Part shown: positions 1 through 8,127 of the stretch, piece after piece
Numbering within the stretch: the stretch's first letter is position 1
How the letters are laid out: every line of letters begins with the position of its first letter
Source of the DNA: VRUE01 sp963698085
GTDB lineage: Bacteria; Actinomycetota; Thermoleophilia; Solirubrobacterales; 70-9
Length of the DNA: 64,000 nt
NCBI GenBank assembly: GCA_963698085.1
Contig: OY969122.1
Coordinates: 310,001 to 374,000 of the forward strand
Direction of reading: 5' to 3'
The notes under the pieces: generated by a model
The model's input: the letters and a program-made list of their open reading frames with translations, nothing else
The model's database searches: none
Told to the model about the DNA's origin: nothing
Translations under genes and position numbers: made by a program

Positions 1-692
1 AATGCCGCGGTGCGATCGCCCGAGGCGGTGATCGCGTGCAGCTGGCGGGCGACGCCGGCGCGGCTGTGGGAGCGATCGTAGGAGGCGGCGGCCAGCTCAC
101 GGAACCTCGTCTCGTCCATCGGGTAGGCGGGCGAGCCGATCGTCTTGAAGGTCCTCACGGTCTGCTCGATCGCCGCCTCCCGCCCCGCGCTGGGCCGTGC
201 AAACAGCGTGCCGAAGGCCTTCCAGGCTGGTATCCCGAGCCAGCGGTTGCCCGTGGACGACATCATCGAGACCAGCGAGCGCACCCTTTGCGGGTGCTGG
301 ATTGCAATGGTCTGGGCGATCATCCCGCCCATCGAGGCGCCGACGAGATGCGCCGAGTCGATCTCCAGGTAGTCCATTAACGCGGTGGTGTCCGCGGCCA
401 TGTCGCGCAGCCGGTAAGGCGCCGTGCTGCGGCGGCCCAGCAGCATGTCGGTTCGCTTCGGCACCCCGGCAGAGTCGATCTTGGTCGAGCGGCCGATGTC
501 GCGATTGTCGAAACAGACGACGCGGAAGCCATGCTCGGCCAGCATCGCGCACAACGCCTCGTCCCAGGCGAGCATCTGCGTCGCCAGCCCCATGATCAGC
601 AGCAGCGGCTCCCCGTCCCGCTCGCCAATCTCCTGGTAGGCGAGGTCGATCCCGTTGGCGGGTGCGAAGCGCTCTTCGCTTAGGCCGTGCAT
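1..692 (-). CDS. Alpha/beta hydrolase, partial (C-terminus beyond window)
   Basis: About 230 residues of an alpha/beta-hydrolase read leftward from an ATG at 692 and run off the window edge. The nucleophile elbow GASMGG lies at residues 118-123 with Ser120 as the predicted nucleophile, and the oxyanion region MGLATQ is at 34-39. The FDNRDIGRS segment near 61-69 is typical of RdmC-like esterases and hydrolases. The acid and histidine of the triad would lie in the missing part. The start region is back-to-back with the divergent phosphoesterase gene, leaving about 36 bp between the two starts. Substrate cannot be told from sequence. Confidence 0.85.
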   Translation of the reverse strand, partial: MHGLSEERFAPANGIDLAYQEIGERDGEPLLLIMGLATQMLAWDEALCAMLAEHGFRVVCFDNRDIGRSTKIDSAGVPKRTDMLLGRRSTAPYRLRDMAADTTALMDYLEIDSAHLVGASMGGMIAQTIAIQHPQRVRSLVSMMSSTGNRWLGIPAWKAFGTLFARPSAGREAAIEQTVRTFKTIGSPAYPMDETRFRELAAASYDRSHSRAGVARQLHAITASGDRTAA

Positions 693-728
693 CCGGCCAG
701 CTTAGTCCCGCCAGCTAAGTTGCTAGCG

Positions 729-1832
729 ATGCGGACCGCGATCGTCTCCGACATGCACCTCGGCAACGCCTTCGGCGAGGACCTGCTGCGCGACGCCGGC
801 ATCCGCCGCGTCCTGCTCGCCGAGCTTGCCGAGGCCGACCGGCTGATCCTGCTCGGCGACGCATTGGAGTTGCGCGAACTGCCTCTCGCAACGGCGCTCG
901 AGAGCTCCCGGCCCTTCTTCGAAGAGCTCGGCGAGGCGATGGCCGGTCGCCCCGTGATCATCGTTCCCGGCAACCACGATCATCGGCTCGCCGAGCCCCT
1001 GCTCGAGCGCTTGGCACTGGCCGGGGAGCCACTCGGACTCGACCACCGCGCCGGGCCTGCCGATGAGCCGGCGACCCGCATCGCCACCTGGCTGGGCGGC
1101 GCCGAGCTGCAGCTCGCCTACCCGGGGATCTGGCTGCGCGACGACGTCTACGCCACGCACGGCCATTACATGGACTGCCACATGGCGCTGCCACGGCTCG
1201 AGTGCATCGCGGCCGCCGCGACGATGCGGGCGCTGCGGCCACTACCCGGGCGGCCCGGTCCCGCCGACTACGAGCGCGTGCTGCGACCGGTCTACGGCCT
1301 CACTTATGGGCTCGCCCAGGGCGGAGTGGCACGCAAGGCGGCTCGTCCCTCCGAGCGCATCTGGCGCGCGGTCGCGAGCAGCAACGGACGGGCCGGCCGA
1401 GTCCGCCGGGCAGCGCTACGCGCGGCGGTGCCAGCCGGTATCTGGGGCATCAACCGGCTTCTTCGCGCCGAGTTCGACGCCAACCTCTCGGCGACCTCGA
1501 TCTCCCAAAGCGGGATAGCCGCCGCAACCGAGCTGGCCCGCAGCCTTGGCTTGGAGGCGGCCCACACGATCACCGGCCATACCCACCGGGGCGGCCCGCA
1601 CGACGCCGAGGCGGAGTGGACGCTGCACAACGGCGGTCGGCTACACAACACCGGCAGCTGGGTCTTCGCCTCTGCCTTCCACCACCCCGGCACGCCGCCC
1701 GGCCCGTACTGGCCGGGGACGATCACCTGGCTGGAGGACAGCGGCCCGCCGCGCCGCCAACGGTTGCTACTGGAGCGCTCTCGCGAGGAGCTGGGCGCGG
1801 CCGTGGTCGGCCTCGCTGCCTCGATCGGCTAG
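729..1832 (+). CDS. Metallophosphoesterase (calcineurin-like)
   Basis: A 367-residue protein with the ordered metal-binding motifs of calcineurin-like phosphoesterases: SDMHLG at 7-12, GD at 43-44, GNHDH at 81-85, ATHGHYMD near 142-149 and GHTHRG from 283. The layout resembles UDP-2,3-diacylglucosamine hydrolase (LpxH) relatives, but the protein is longer and a lipid A role is unlikely in an actinobacterium. I prefer the ATG at 729, because it places the first beta strand and metal motif at the N-terminus as in the family. An in-frame ATG at 687 would overlap the divergent hydrolase. The TAG stop shares a CTAG with the stop of the convergent dehalogenase-like gene. Confidence 0.85.
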   Translation: MRTAIVSDMHLGNAFGEDLLRDAGIRRVLLAELAEADRLILLGDALELRELPLATALESSRPFFEELGEAMAGRPVIIVPGNHDHRLAEPLLERLALAGEPLGLDHRAGPADEPATRIATWLGGAELQLAYPGIWLRDDVYATHGHYMDCHMALPRLECIAAAATMRALRPLPGRPGPADYERVLRPVYGLTYGLAQGGVARKAARPSERIWRAVASSNGRAGRVRRAALRAAVPAGIWGINRLLRAEFDANLSATSISQSGIAAATELARSLGLEAAHTITGHTHRGGPHDAEAEWTLHNGGRLHNTGSWVFASAFHHPGTPPGPYWPGTITWLEDSGPPRRQRLLLERSREELGAAVVGLAASIG

Positions 1833-2713
1833 CCGGCCGAGAGCCACTCGGCGACGATCCGGCCGATCTCCTCGCCGGCGTCCTCCTGCAGGAAGTGGCC
1901 GGCGTTCTCGATCGCCCGCGGCGGCGGGAAGTCGAGCTGCGCGGAGACCCTCTCGCCGACGGAGAAGGGCAACACCGGGTCGGAATCGGCCCAGAGGACT
2001 AACGTCGGACGGTCGTCGGTCCGAAGCGCATCGGCGACCCGTTTGCCCTCCTCGGCGCCGGGCGCGTCGGGCTCGGTCGGCAGGATCAAGGGGAAGGCGC
2101 GGGCACCGGCCTTCGACTCCGGGCTCGGATAGGGCGCCTCGTAGGCGGCGATAACCTCGTCTCCTGGGTCGTTCTTACAGCCGCCACGCACCAGCATCCC
2201 GACCGGGACATCGGCGTTGTTGCGGACGAACTCGCGGAATTTGAGCCAGGTCTCGCTCATCCGCTGGTGGCCGGTGAAGGGACCGGTCTCCATGATCACG
2301 AGGCGGGAGAAGCGATCCGGGTGCTCGACCGCGAGCCGCAGCCCGATCGGCCCACCCCAGTCGTGGACGACCGCGGTCGCGTCACGAACGTCGAGTTGCT
2401 CGAGCAGCGCCGCGATCAGCTCGACATGGCGGTCGTAGGTGTACCAAGCGAGGTCGGTGGGCTTGTCGGAACGGCCGAAGCCGGCGTAGTCGGGTGCGAT
2501 GCAGCGGTAGCCGGCGTCGCGCACCGGGGGGATCACCTTGCGCCAGAGGAACGACCAGGTCGGCTCGCCGTGGAAGAAGACGACCGGCTTGCCCTCGCCC
2601 TCGTCGAGGTAGGCAAGCCGCAGCCCATCGACCTCGCAGTAATTCGAGTCGAAGGGAAAATCGGGCAGCCCCTGCAGGCTCTCCTCGGGCGTCCTCACCA
2701 CGTCGCCGCTCAC
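1829..2713 (-). CDS. Haloalkane dehalogenase-like alpha/beta hydrolase
   Basis: A 294-residue alpha/beta hydrolase with an aspartate nucleophile. HDWGG at 117-121 places Asp118 where esterases have Ser and supplies the following Trp that binds halide in haloalkane dehalogenases. HGEPTWSF at 48-55 matches the oxyanion/halide motif of the DhlA subfamily, which has Glu where other subfamilies have Asn. A late acidic loop (LWADSDPVLPF, about 240-250) and the AGHFLQED histidine near 273 complete the triad. Translation starts at GTG 2713. The real substrate may not be halogenated, since many such proteins in soil actinobacteria are uncharacterised. It ends convergently on the phosphoesterase gene with a 4-bp overlap. 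Confidence 0.8.
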   Translation of the reverse strand: MSGDVVRTPEESLQGLPDFPFDSNYCEVDGLRLAYLDEGEGKPVVFFHGEPTWSFLWRKVIPPVRDAGYRCIAPDYAGFGRSDKPTDLAWYTYDRHVELIAALLEQLDVRDATAVVHDWGGPIGLRLAVEHPDRFSRLVIMETGPFTGHQRMSETWLKFREFVRNNADVPVGMLVRGGCKNDPGDEVIAAYEAPYPSPESKAGARAFPLILPTEPDAPGAEEGKRVADALRTDDRPTLVLWADSDPVLPFSVGERVSAQLDFPPPRAIENAGHFLQEDAGEEIGRIVAEWLSAG

Positions 2714-2853
2714 GCGACGATCATCGCAGTTGGTGCAGGAGGTTGCTTATCCCAGGGAATCGCGCGATCGTATGAAACGCAGGAAATGCCAAAGGAACAG
2801 CGAAATTCCTGCGGAGTTACTTCTCCTCCATCTCACGCAACGAAAGGGTTGCT

Positions 2854-3240
2854 ATGAACGACGACAGCCTGATAAGCGGCTGGTGGGTCTTCGCCGGTGT
2901 GCTGCTCCTGGTCGCCGGTGTGCTCAACATCATTTACGGCATCGCGGCGATTGGCGATTCGAAGTTCTTCACCGAGAACGCCACCTACATTCTCAGCGGT
3001 CTGAACACCTGGGGCTGGATCATCTTGATCATCGGCGTGCTCGAGCTCATCGCGGCCTTCTCGCTCTTCTCAGGAGGAGAATTCGGCCGCTGGTTCGGCA
3101 TCTTCATCGCCTCGCTCAACGCGATCGGCGCGCTGCTCTCGATCCCCGCTTACCCGTTCTGGTCGCTGGCGATCTTCGCCCTCGCGATCATCATCATCTA
3201 CAAGCTGGCCGAGGGACCGGAAGGCAACCCGGTCACCTAG
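2854..3240 (+). CDS. Small four-helix integral membrane protein
   Basis: A 128-residue, strongly hydrophobic protein with four predicted membrane helices (about residues 8-30, 50-72, 78-98 and 102-122) and short loops. The N-terminal SGWWVFAGVLLLVAGVLNIIYG pattern resembles small DUF7144-type membrane proteins common in actinobacteria; that family name is from memory. A purine-rich AACGAAAGGG sits 6-15 bp before the ATG. It is a single-gene unit, followed by a hairpin at 3286-3320 that could stop transcription. No catalytic residues are evident and no function is known. Confidence 0.75.
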   Translation: MNDDSLISGWWVFAGVLLLVAGVLNIIYGIAAIGDSKFFTENATYILSGLNTWGWIILIIGVLELIAAFSLFSGGEFGRWFGIFIASLNAIGALLSIPAYPFWSLAIFALAIIIIYKLAEGPEGNPVT

Positions 3241-3249
3241 CGCCGCAGC

Positions 3250-4338
3250 TCAGCCGCTCAGCGGCGAGCCCGGCACCTGCTGTGGACGAAGGCCCTGGGC
3301 TCCCGGGGCCTTCGTCGTTTCGGCATGCGCCGCGGTGAGCGACTCAGGCGCACCGAGGGTCGACCACGGCGCCGGCGTCTGCTCACGCGCCTCATAGAGG
3401 ACATCGACGCCGGCAAAGCGGTCCTGCCAGCCGCGCCGGCGCTGGTCGAAGAGGATGCCGATAAAGCCAAGCCCGAACGGAATCGCAGCGAGGAAGAGGC
3501 CGAGTAGTCGCTTCACCGACTTGCGCGGCTTCAGGCCGCGCCCATCGACGCCAAGCCTGATGCCAAAGAAGCGCATGCCCGGCGTCTGCGCCGCCAGCGA
3601 CCAGAAGGTGACCATGTAAAGGCCGGCCAGCGCGACCCAGGTCGTGCCGCCGAGCGCCAGGGCGAAGCCGGAGACGCCGTTGCCGGTGCCCGAGAAGAAC
3701 GAGCCGATCAAGGCGACGATCGCAGCCAGGCCGGAGAAGGCGAGGTTGACGATAAGCAGGTCGAGTCCGAAAGCGAGCGCCCGGGTCAGCGCTCCGGCCC
3801 GTTCGGTCGGCTCGCTGCGGCGCTTGCGGAAGGTAACGCGCCGCGCGACGCCCTCGACTACATCATCGAGGCGGCGGGTCGTATCGCCGATCGTGTGGCC
3901 GATGTCCTCGATGAAGCCGACGCTCTGGGCGCTGATCGCGGCGCGAATCTCCGGCGCCTCGGCGATCCGCTCGACCAGCCGCTGTGCCTCGTCGCTGGCC
4001 AGCAGCCGGCGCCAGACCTCGCCGACCATCTCGCTGTCGAGTGCCTCGATCAGGGCCTGCTTCACCGTGTCGCTCTCGAGCGCACCACGCGCCGCGTCTT
4101 CGACCAGCGGTCCCTGCAGCACCCGCGTCAGGGCGCGTTCCACAGCCTCGCTTTCGACCGCCGCGACCATCGCCTCCTCAGCGGCGACCTCGACCGCACG
4201 GTCGATCCCGGTGGCTTTGCCGACAGAGCGCGCGCCGCGAACCCCGGCTCCGAGCAGCCGCACCGAGAGCGGAAGCGGCTTGCCGGCGGGACCTTCGCCA
4301 GCCCTGGAATCCTGCTCTGGAGCGGGTCCATCAGCCAT
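3250..4338 (-). CDS. RDD family membrane protein with long N-terminal helical region
   Basis: A 362-residue protein. The C-terminal part (about residues 210-340) is an RDD domain: RAGALTRALAFGLDLLIVN with its Arg and Asp, two to three more hydrophobic helices, then MRFFGIRLG. RDD proteins are poorly understood membrane proteins, some linked to ion transport. The N-terminal 200 residues are charged and rich in repeated short helices (ERALTRVLQGPLVEDA, KQALIEALDSEMVGEV), a possible cytoplasmic helical-repeat module. I place the start at ATG 4338; longer frames would run into the NUDIX gene upstream. The 3' end contains the hairpin used by the opposite gene. Confidence 0.75.
   Translation of the reverse strand: MADGPAPEQDSRAGEGPAGKPLPLSVRLLGAGVRGARSVGKATGIDRAVEVAAEEAMVAAVESEAVERALTRVLQGPLVEDAARGALESDTVKQALIEALDSEMVGEVWRRLLASDEAQRLVERIAEAPEIRAAISAQSVGFIEDIGHTIGDTTRRLDDVVEGVARRVTFRKRRSEPTERAGALTRALAFGLDLLIVNLAFSGLAAIVALIGSFFSGTGNGVSGFALALGGTTWVALAGLYMVTFWSLAAQTPGMRFFGIRLGVDGRGLKPRKSVKRLLGLFLAAIPFGLGFIGILFDQRRRGWQDRFAGVDVLYEAREQTPAPWSTLGAPESLTAAHAETTKAPGAQGLRPQQVPGSPLSG
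3286..3320 (+). terminator. Hairpin, probable terminator of the small membrane protein gene
   Basis: A perfect 10-bp stem (ACGAAGGCCC at 3286-3295 with GGGCCTTCGT at 3306-3315) with a 10-nt loop is followed by CGTTT. It lies 46 bp past the stop of the upstream plus-strand gene, but inside the 3' coding end of the convergent RDD gene. Confidence 0.5.
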
Positions 4339-4373
4339 TGCCGGCGAGTATACGTCCGCTTTCGGGGTGCGCC

Positions 4374-4856
4374 CTAGCGCGATGACGCTGCGAGGTGCTC
4401 GAGCAGGCGATCGAGCAGCGGCGTTTGCGCGGCAAGGATCTTGCGATGCGCTGTAGCCGGGTCGAACCACTCGGCTCGGTCGACCTCGGGGAACTGGCGC
4501 TTAATACCCGAGCGAGGCGGCCACTCAAGCTCGAAGCTGTTGCTGTCTAGCGCCGCAGGGTCGAAGTCGCCCTCGCCAGCCCAAGCGTGGACGAGCTTGC
4601 CGCCCTTCTGGCGGATCGAGCCGAGCTCGATCAGGTTGCCCGCCGGCAGCAACGGCGCGGCCGGGCCCAGCTCCTCCCCCAGCTCCCGCAGGGCGCAGAG
4701 CTGGGGCTCCTCCCCGTCGTCCAGTTCCCCCTTCGGGATCGTCCAGGCGCCGAGGTCTTTCTTGGTCCAGTAGGGACCGCCAGGGTGAACAAGGAGCATC
4801 CGCGGCTCGGCGCGGTCACGGAAGAGAAGTATTCCGGCACTTTCCTTCGCAGCCAC
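4374..4856 (-). CDS. NUDIX hydrolase
   Basis: A 160-residue NUDIX hydrolase. The NUDIX box GELDDGEEPQLCALRELGEELG fits G-x5-E-x7-REUxEExGU, with the catalytic Glu residues in RELGEE. The preceding LGAWTIPKGE segment is typical of the group that cleaves diadenosine polyphosphates or related phosphate anhydrides, although the substrate cannot be fixed. The start is taken as GTG 4856, because the hydrolase upstream ends at 4862 and only 5 bp separate stop and start, suggesting translational coupling. The family fold begins directly after this codon with KESAGILLFR. Longer in-frame starts would lie inside the upstream gene. Confidence 0.85.
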   Translation of the reverse strand: MAAKESAGILLFRDRAEPRMLLVHPGGPYWTKKDLGAWTIPKGELDDGEEPQLCALRELGEELGPAAPLLPAGNLIELGSIRQKGGKLVHAWAGEGDFDPAALDSNSFELEWPPRSGIKRQFPEVDRAEWFDPATAHRKILAAQTPLLDRLLEHLAASSR

Positions 4857-4861
4857 AGGCC

Positions 4862-5794
4862 TCAGGCCACGGCGCGCAGCCGTCGCTTTGCCTGCTGGGC
4901 GATAACGGCGGCCCATTCGGAGTCGTCGATGCGGACCGGCGCCGTCGTCGCGAGGAAGTCGGCGAGCGTTGCGGCAAGGCCCTCGGGGTCTTCGAGGTGG
5001 GGAAAGTGCGCTGCGCGCGGCAGCGTCTCGAAGCGGCAATGCGGGATCGCCTCATGGGCAGCGCGTCCGTGCTCGATCGGGATCGTCCGGTCGCGCTCCC
5101 CCCAGACGATCAGCGTCGCCATGTCGCCGAGCAGGTAGAGCCGGTCGACTGCGCTGACGTGCTGGCCGTGGACGTCGATCACCGAGCGCAGGGTCTGCAA
5201 AAACGCCCGCCGAGATCCCGGGTCCTGCAGGGGGCGCAGCGCCCGCGCGATCGCCTCCAGGTACACGCCCTTGGAGTTGCCACGGGTGCGCAATCGCCCT
5301 CCGGCCGTGTCGATCGCATCGACCAGCGGCCGCTGCGCCGCAAGTCGCAGCAAGGGCGAAGCGCCCGGCAGCGCCGCCCCCCGCAGCAGCGGGCTCACCT
5401 TTCGCCCGAGCCCACCACTGGAGATCAGCACCAGCCGCTCGGTGCGCTGGGGGAATTGGTAGAAGAACTGCATCGCCACGCCGCCGCCGAGTGAGTGGCC
5501 AACGATGGTCGCCCGCTCGACCCCAATCGTCGTCAGCAGGTCGCGGATGGTGGCTGCGTGAGCGCCGAGCGAGTAGTCGCCCCGCGGCGTCGCCGAGTCG
5601 CCGTGCCCGATCAGGTCGGGAGCGACCACCCGGTAAGAGCCGGCGAGCCTCTCAGCGACGCCCTGCCAGTGGCGCGAGGAGTTGATCATCCCGTGGATCA
5701 AGACCACGGTCGGGCCGCTGCCGGCGACGCGATAGATCGCGCGGTGACCGTGAAGGTCGACCTCGTTAGCCTCGAAGCGGCTGGCCACTTCCAC
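4862..5794 (-). CDS. Alpha/beta hydrolase
   Basis: A 310-residue alpha/beta hydrolase. The oxyanion segment LIHGMINSSRHW is at 32-43, the nucleophile elbow GHSLGGG at 99-105 (Ser101), an acidic loop WGERDRTIP is in the last quarter and AAHFPHLEDP carries the catalytic histidine. The sequence type (APDLIGHGDS) is that of meta-cleavage-product hydrolases, haloperoxidases and lipases, and is not specific. No signal peptide is seen, so it is cytoplasmic. It forms a two-gene unit with the NUDIX gene downstream. Confidence 0.85.
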   Translation of the reverse strand: MEVASRFEANEVDLHGHRAIYRVAGSGPTVVLIHGMINSSRHWQGVAERLAGSYRVVAPDLIGHGDSATPRGDYSLGAHAATIRDLLTTIGVERATIVGHSLGGGVAMQFFYQFPQRTERLVLISSGGLGRKVSPLLRGAALPGASPLLRLAAQRPLVDAIDTAGGRLRTRGNSKGVYLEAIARALRPLQDPGSRRAFLQTLRSVIDVHGQHVSAVDRLYLLGDMATLIVWGERDRTIPIEHGRAAHEAIPHCRFETLPRAAHFPHLEDPEGLAATLADFLATTAPVRIDDSEWAAVIAQQAKRRLRAVA

Positions 5795-5833
5795 GCAGAG
5801 ACCCTAGCGCCGGCGGCAGAGGATTACCTGTAC

Positions 5834-6217
5834 TTACGATTGGCTGGGGTGCTGGGCGGCTCGCTGGCGAGCCTCGGCCTTCTGCTCGAGGGTCATCGCC
5901 CCCGGGTGCCCGTCGCCTGGCCAGGGGGTGAGGATCAGCAGCAGGCGGGCGTCGGACCGGGCGGAGACCGTGTGCCGCTCGGCCGGGTCGAACTCGAAGA
6001 GATGCCCGGCGCCCGCCGACACGGCCTCGTCGCCGAGCGTCGAGACCTCGACCTCGCCATCAATGACGACAAGCCGCGCCCGCTCGTGCACCTCGTGCTC
6101 TTGCAGCTCCTCCCCCGCCGGCAGGTGCAGGACGATCGTCCGCGCATCGTCGGCCGAGGCCAGGATCTGCGGCTGGTGCGGCTCCGCTTCGATGGTCTTG
6201 AGGTCCCAGCTCTGCAT
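5834..6217 (-). CDS. Cupin domain protein
   Basis: A 127-residue single-domain cupin. The conserved segment LPAGEELQEHEVHERARLVVIDGEVEV (about 32-58) holds the first cupin motif with two His and a Glu as candidate metal ligands, and GHLFEFDPAERHTVSA (about 71-86) is the second motif with its His. Such small cupins bind a metal or small ligand, and the role here is unknown. The start region faces the divergent ABC substrate-binding protein gene; the 158 bp between them is the likely promoter zone for both. Confidence 0.75.
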   Translation of the reverse strand: MQSWDLKTIEAEPHQPQILASADDARTIVLHLPAGEELQEHEVHERARLVVIDGEVEVSTLGDEAVSAGAGHLFEFDPAERHTVSARSDARLLLILTPWPGDGHPGAMTLEQKAEARQRAAQHPSQS

Positions 6218-6375
6218 CTCCAGCCCTTTCTCTCCCTATGACTTTCCAGTCGCGTCGCTGCGATTGTTGTACCAGGGTCGACGCTGATGGGCCAGTGCGC
6301 GAAGATGCCCGCGTCATCTCCGGGCGGAGCCCGGAGGCCAACGCAGCGCACGCTCTCCCGAAAGGAGCAGCCACC

Positions 6376-7542
6376 TTGCAACACAAGATCCGGCTCGCAG
6401 CATCGATCGCCCTCGCCAGTCTCGCCCTCTTCGTGGTGGGCTGCGGAGACTCCAGCTCCGATGACAGCGGCTCGGACACGTTCCGCGTCGGCCTCGAGGC
6501 GCCGCTTTCCGGCGAACAATCGGTTCTCGGCAAGGGGATGCTCAAGGGGGCGCAGCTGGCCGCGGCGCAGCTGAATGCCAATGGCGGAATCCTCGGCAGG
6601 CAGGTCGAGGTCGTGCCGATTGACGACGCAGCCGACCCCGCTACCGGAGTGAAGGCGGCTAAGTCGGCGATCGCCGACGGGCTCGACGGCATCGTCGGCC
6701 CCTACAACTCAGGCGTCGGCATCGAGACCCTGCCGCTCTACCTCGATGCCGGTCTCGTCCCGATCCGCCTCACTTCGGATGCCTCGACCAACGGCCTCGG
6801 CTTCACCCTGCAGCCAATGACCTACCAGATCGCGCCGGTTGCCTCGCAGGCCCTGACCGGGTGGCTCGGCGCGAAGACGGTCGCGATCGCCTACGACCCG
6901 ACCCAGAACTACACCGTCTCAGTGTCCAAAGCTCTGAAAGGGTCGCTGGAGGCGGTCGGCGTCACCGTGACCGCTTACGAGAAGGTGCAGCCCGGCAAGA
7001 AGAGCTACGCCGACGTGGTCGACAAGCTCGCAGCCGCGAAGCCCGACGTCATCTACGCCGCCGTCTACTTCCCCGAGGGCGGCCTGATCGCCAAGGAGAT
7101 GCAGCAGGGCAACGTCGATTCCCAGTGCATCGCTGACTATGCCTCCTATGACACCGGCTTCGTCGAAACCGCCGGCGTCAGCGCCGCGCGGGCCTGCCCC
7201 GTGGTCGGGGTACCCGCACCCGAGGACTTCTCCGGCGCGGCCCCCAGGGTGACCGAGTACCGCGATGAGTTCGACCAGGACCCGGGCACCTGGAGCCCCT
7301 ACACCTATGACTCGTTGAACTTCCTCGCCGAAGGCGCAGAGAACGCGGGTGGGACCGGTGCCAAAGAGCTCACGGCTGCGCTCAACGGGGTCAAAGGCTG
7401 GAAGGGCTGGACCGGATCGGTGACGATCGACCCCAAAAACGGAAACCGCCAGCCCGCGACCGTCGTGATCGTCGAGACGGATGCGAAGGGCCAACTGCGC
7501 GTCGACAAGGACTGGGCGAAGGCGGTCGGCGCCCCGTATTAG
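6376..7542 (+). CDS. Branched-chain amino acid-type ABC transporter substrate-binding lipoprotein
   Basis: A 388-residue exported solute-binding protein of the LivJ/LivK type (periplasmic binding fold type I). The signal peptide ends in a lipobox, FVVGC, so the mature protein should be a membrane-anchored lipoprotein. The mature domain begins DTFRVGLEAPLSGEQSVLGKGM and shows family segments such as GAQLAAAQLNANGGILGRQVEV and YNSGVG. The start is TTG 6376, preceded by a strong ribosome binding site AAAGGAG at 6361-6367; the earlier ATG lacks one and would spoil the signal peptide. No permease or ATPase genes adjoin it, so it works with a transporter encoded elsewhere or as an orphan sensor. 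Confidence 0.9.
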   Translation: MQHKIRLAASIALASLALFVVGCGDSSSDDSGSDTFRVGLEAPLSGEQSVLGKGMLKGAQLAAAQLNANGGILGRQVEVVPIDDAADPATGVKAAKSAIADGLDGIVGPYNSGVGIETLPLYLDAGLVPIRLTSDASTNGLGFTLQPMTYQIAPVASQALTGWLGAKTVAIAYDPTQNYTVSVSKALKGSLEAVGVTVTAYEKVQPGKKSYADVVDKLAAAKPDVIYAAVYFPEGGLIAKEMQQGNVDSQCIADYASYDTGFVETAGVSAARACPVVGVPAPEDFSGAAPRVTEYRDEFDQDPGTWSPYTYDSLNFLAEGAENAGGTGAKELTAALNGVKGWKGWTGSVTIDPKNGNRQPATVVIVETDAKGQLRVDKDWAKAVGAPY

Positions 7543-7559
7543 GCCGAGCCGACCAGAGG

Positions 7560-7820
7560 ATGAAGATGGCCCAGCACCACCGCCGAAAGAAACGCGCCGA
7601 GCCTGTCGACTACGGCTGGGTGATCTCGTTTGGCTGCAAGCCCACCGGCACCCTCCGACGTCTCAAAGTCGATCTTGACCCGGCCGCTGATACCCGGCCG
7701 ATCGAAGTCCCCTGCGTCTGCGGCGAAGTCCACCGGGTGACCGTTTCCCCATACCGGCGTCGCCGCTCCGCCGACGAACCGTTCGACCTCGAGGTCGCCT
7801 CACTCGACGAGCTGCGCTGA
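7560..7820 (+). CDS. Small basic hypothetical protein
   Basis: An 86-residue protein, basic at its N-terminus (HHRRKKRAE) and with a central CVCGEVH segment that offers two cysteines and a histidine, possibly half of a metal site. No membrane segment or signal is present. AGAGG precedes the ATG at 7560; a second ATG at 7566 is also possible. It follows the binding protein gene by 17 bp and may be cotranscribed with it. I do not recognise the family. Confidence 0.6.
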   Translation: MKMAQHHRRKKRAEPVDYGWVISFGCKPTGTLRRLKVDLDPAADTRPIEVPCVCGEVHRVTVSPYRRRRSADEPFDLEVASLDELR

Positions 7821-7835
7821 TCAGCCGGATCTCAA

Positions 7836-7909
7836 TCGGGGAGACAGGATTTGAACCTGCGACCGCTCGGCCCCCAGCCGAGTGCGCTACCAGACTGCGC
7901 CACTCCCCG
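7836..7909 (-). tRNA. tRNA-Pro (anticodon GGG)
   Basis: A complete cloverleaf on the minus strand. The acceptor CGGGGAG pairs with CTCCCCG, the D-arm carries GGTAGCGC, the anticodon stem CTCGG/CCGAG encloses loop CTGGGGG (anticodon GGG) and the T-loop is TTCAAAT. The discriminator base is A and CCA is not encoded. Confidence 0.95.
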
Positions 7910-7986
7910 TGGCTGCTCCGCATTCTGACGGATTAAGGCAAACTGTCGAGGCGCCGCGGGTCGCACGCGGGAGGCGACTCGCGCAC

Positions 7987-8057
7987 GCGGCGGTAGCTCA
8001 ACGGTAGAGCCTCGCCCTTCCAAGGCGATGATGCGGGTTCAATTCCCGTCCGCCGCT
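7987..8057 (+). tRNA. tRNA-Gly (anticodon TCC)
   Basis: A complete 71-nt cloverleaf: acceptor GCGGCGG with CCGCCGC, anticodon stem TCGCC/GGCGA around loop CTTCCAA (anticodon TCC), T-arm GCGGG-TTCAATT-CCCGT. The discriminator is T and no CCA is encoded. Confidence 0.95.
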
Positions 8058-8127
8058 TAAAGGGACAGCCGCCGGTCGGTCGCAGCGGCGGCTTCAGGTC
8101 GACTCTCAGCTGCCGATACTCGCCTCG

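Noticed and set aside
97..552. Arg-rich 151-residue minus-strand reading frame.
   Set aside because: It is an out-of-frame shadow of the partial alpha/beta hydrolase, which shows a proper nucleophile elbow.
1202..2154. Plus-strand frames of 202-266 residues across the phosphoesterase and dehalogenase genes.
   Set aside because: Composition is Arg/Ala/Pro-rich with no motifs, typical of shifted frames in GC-rich DNA; the real genes have family motifs.
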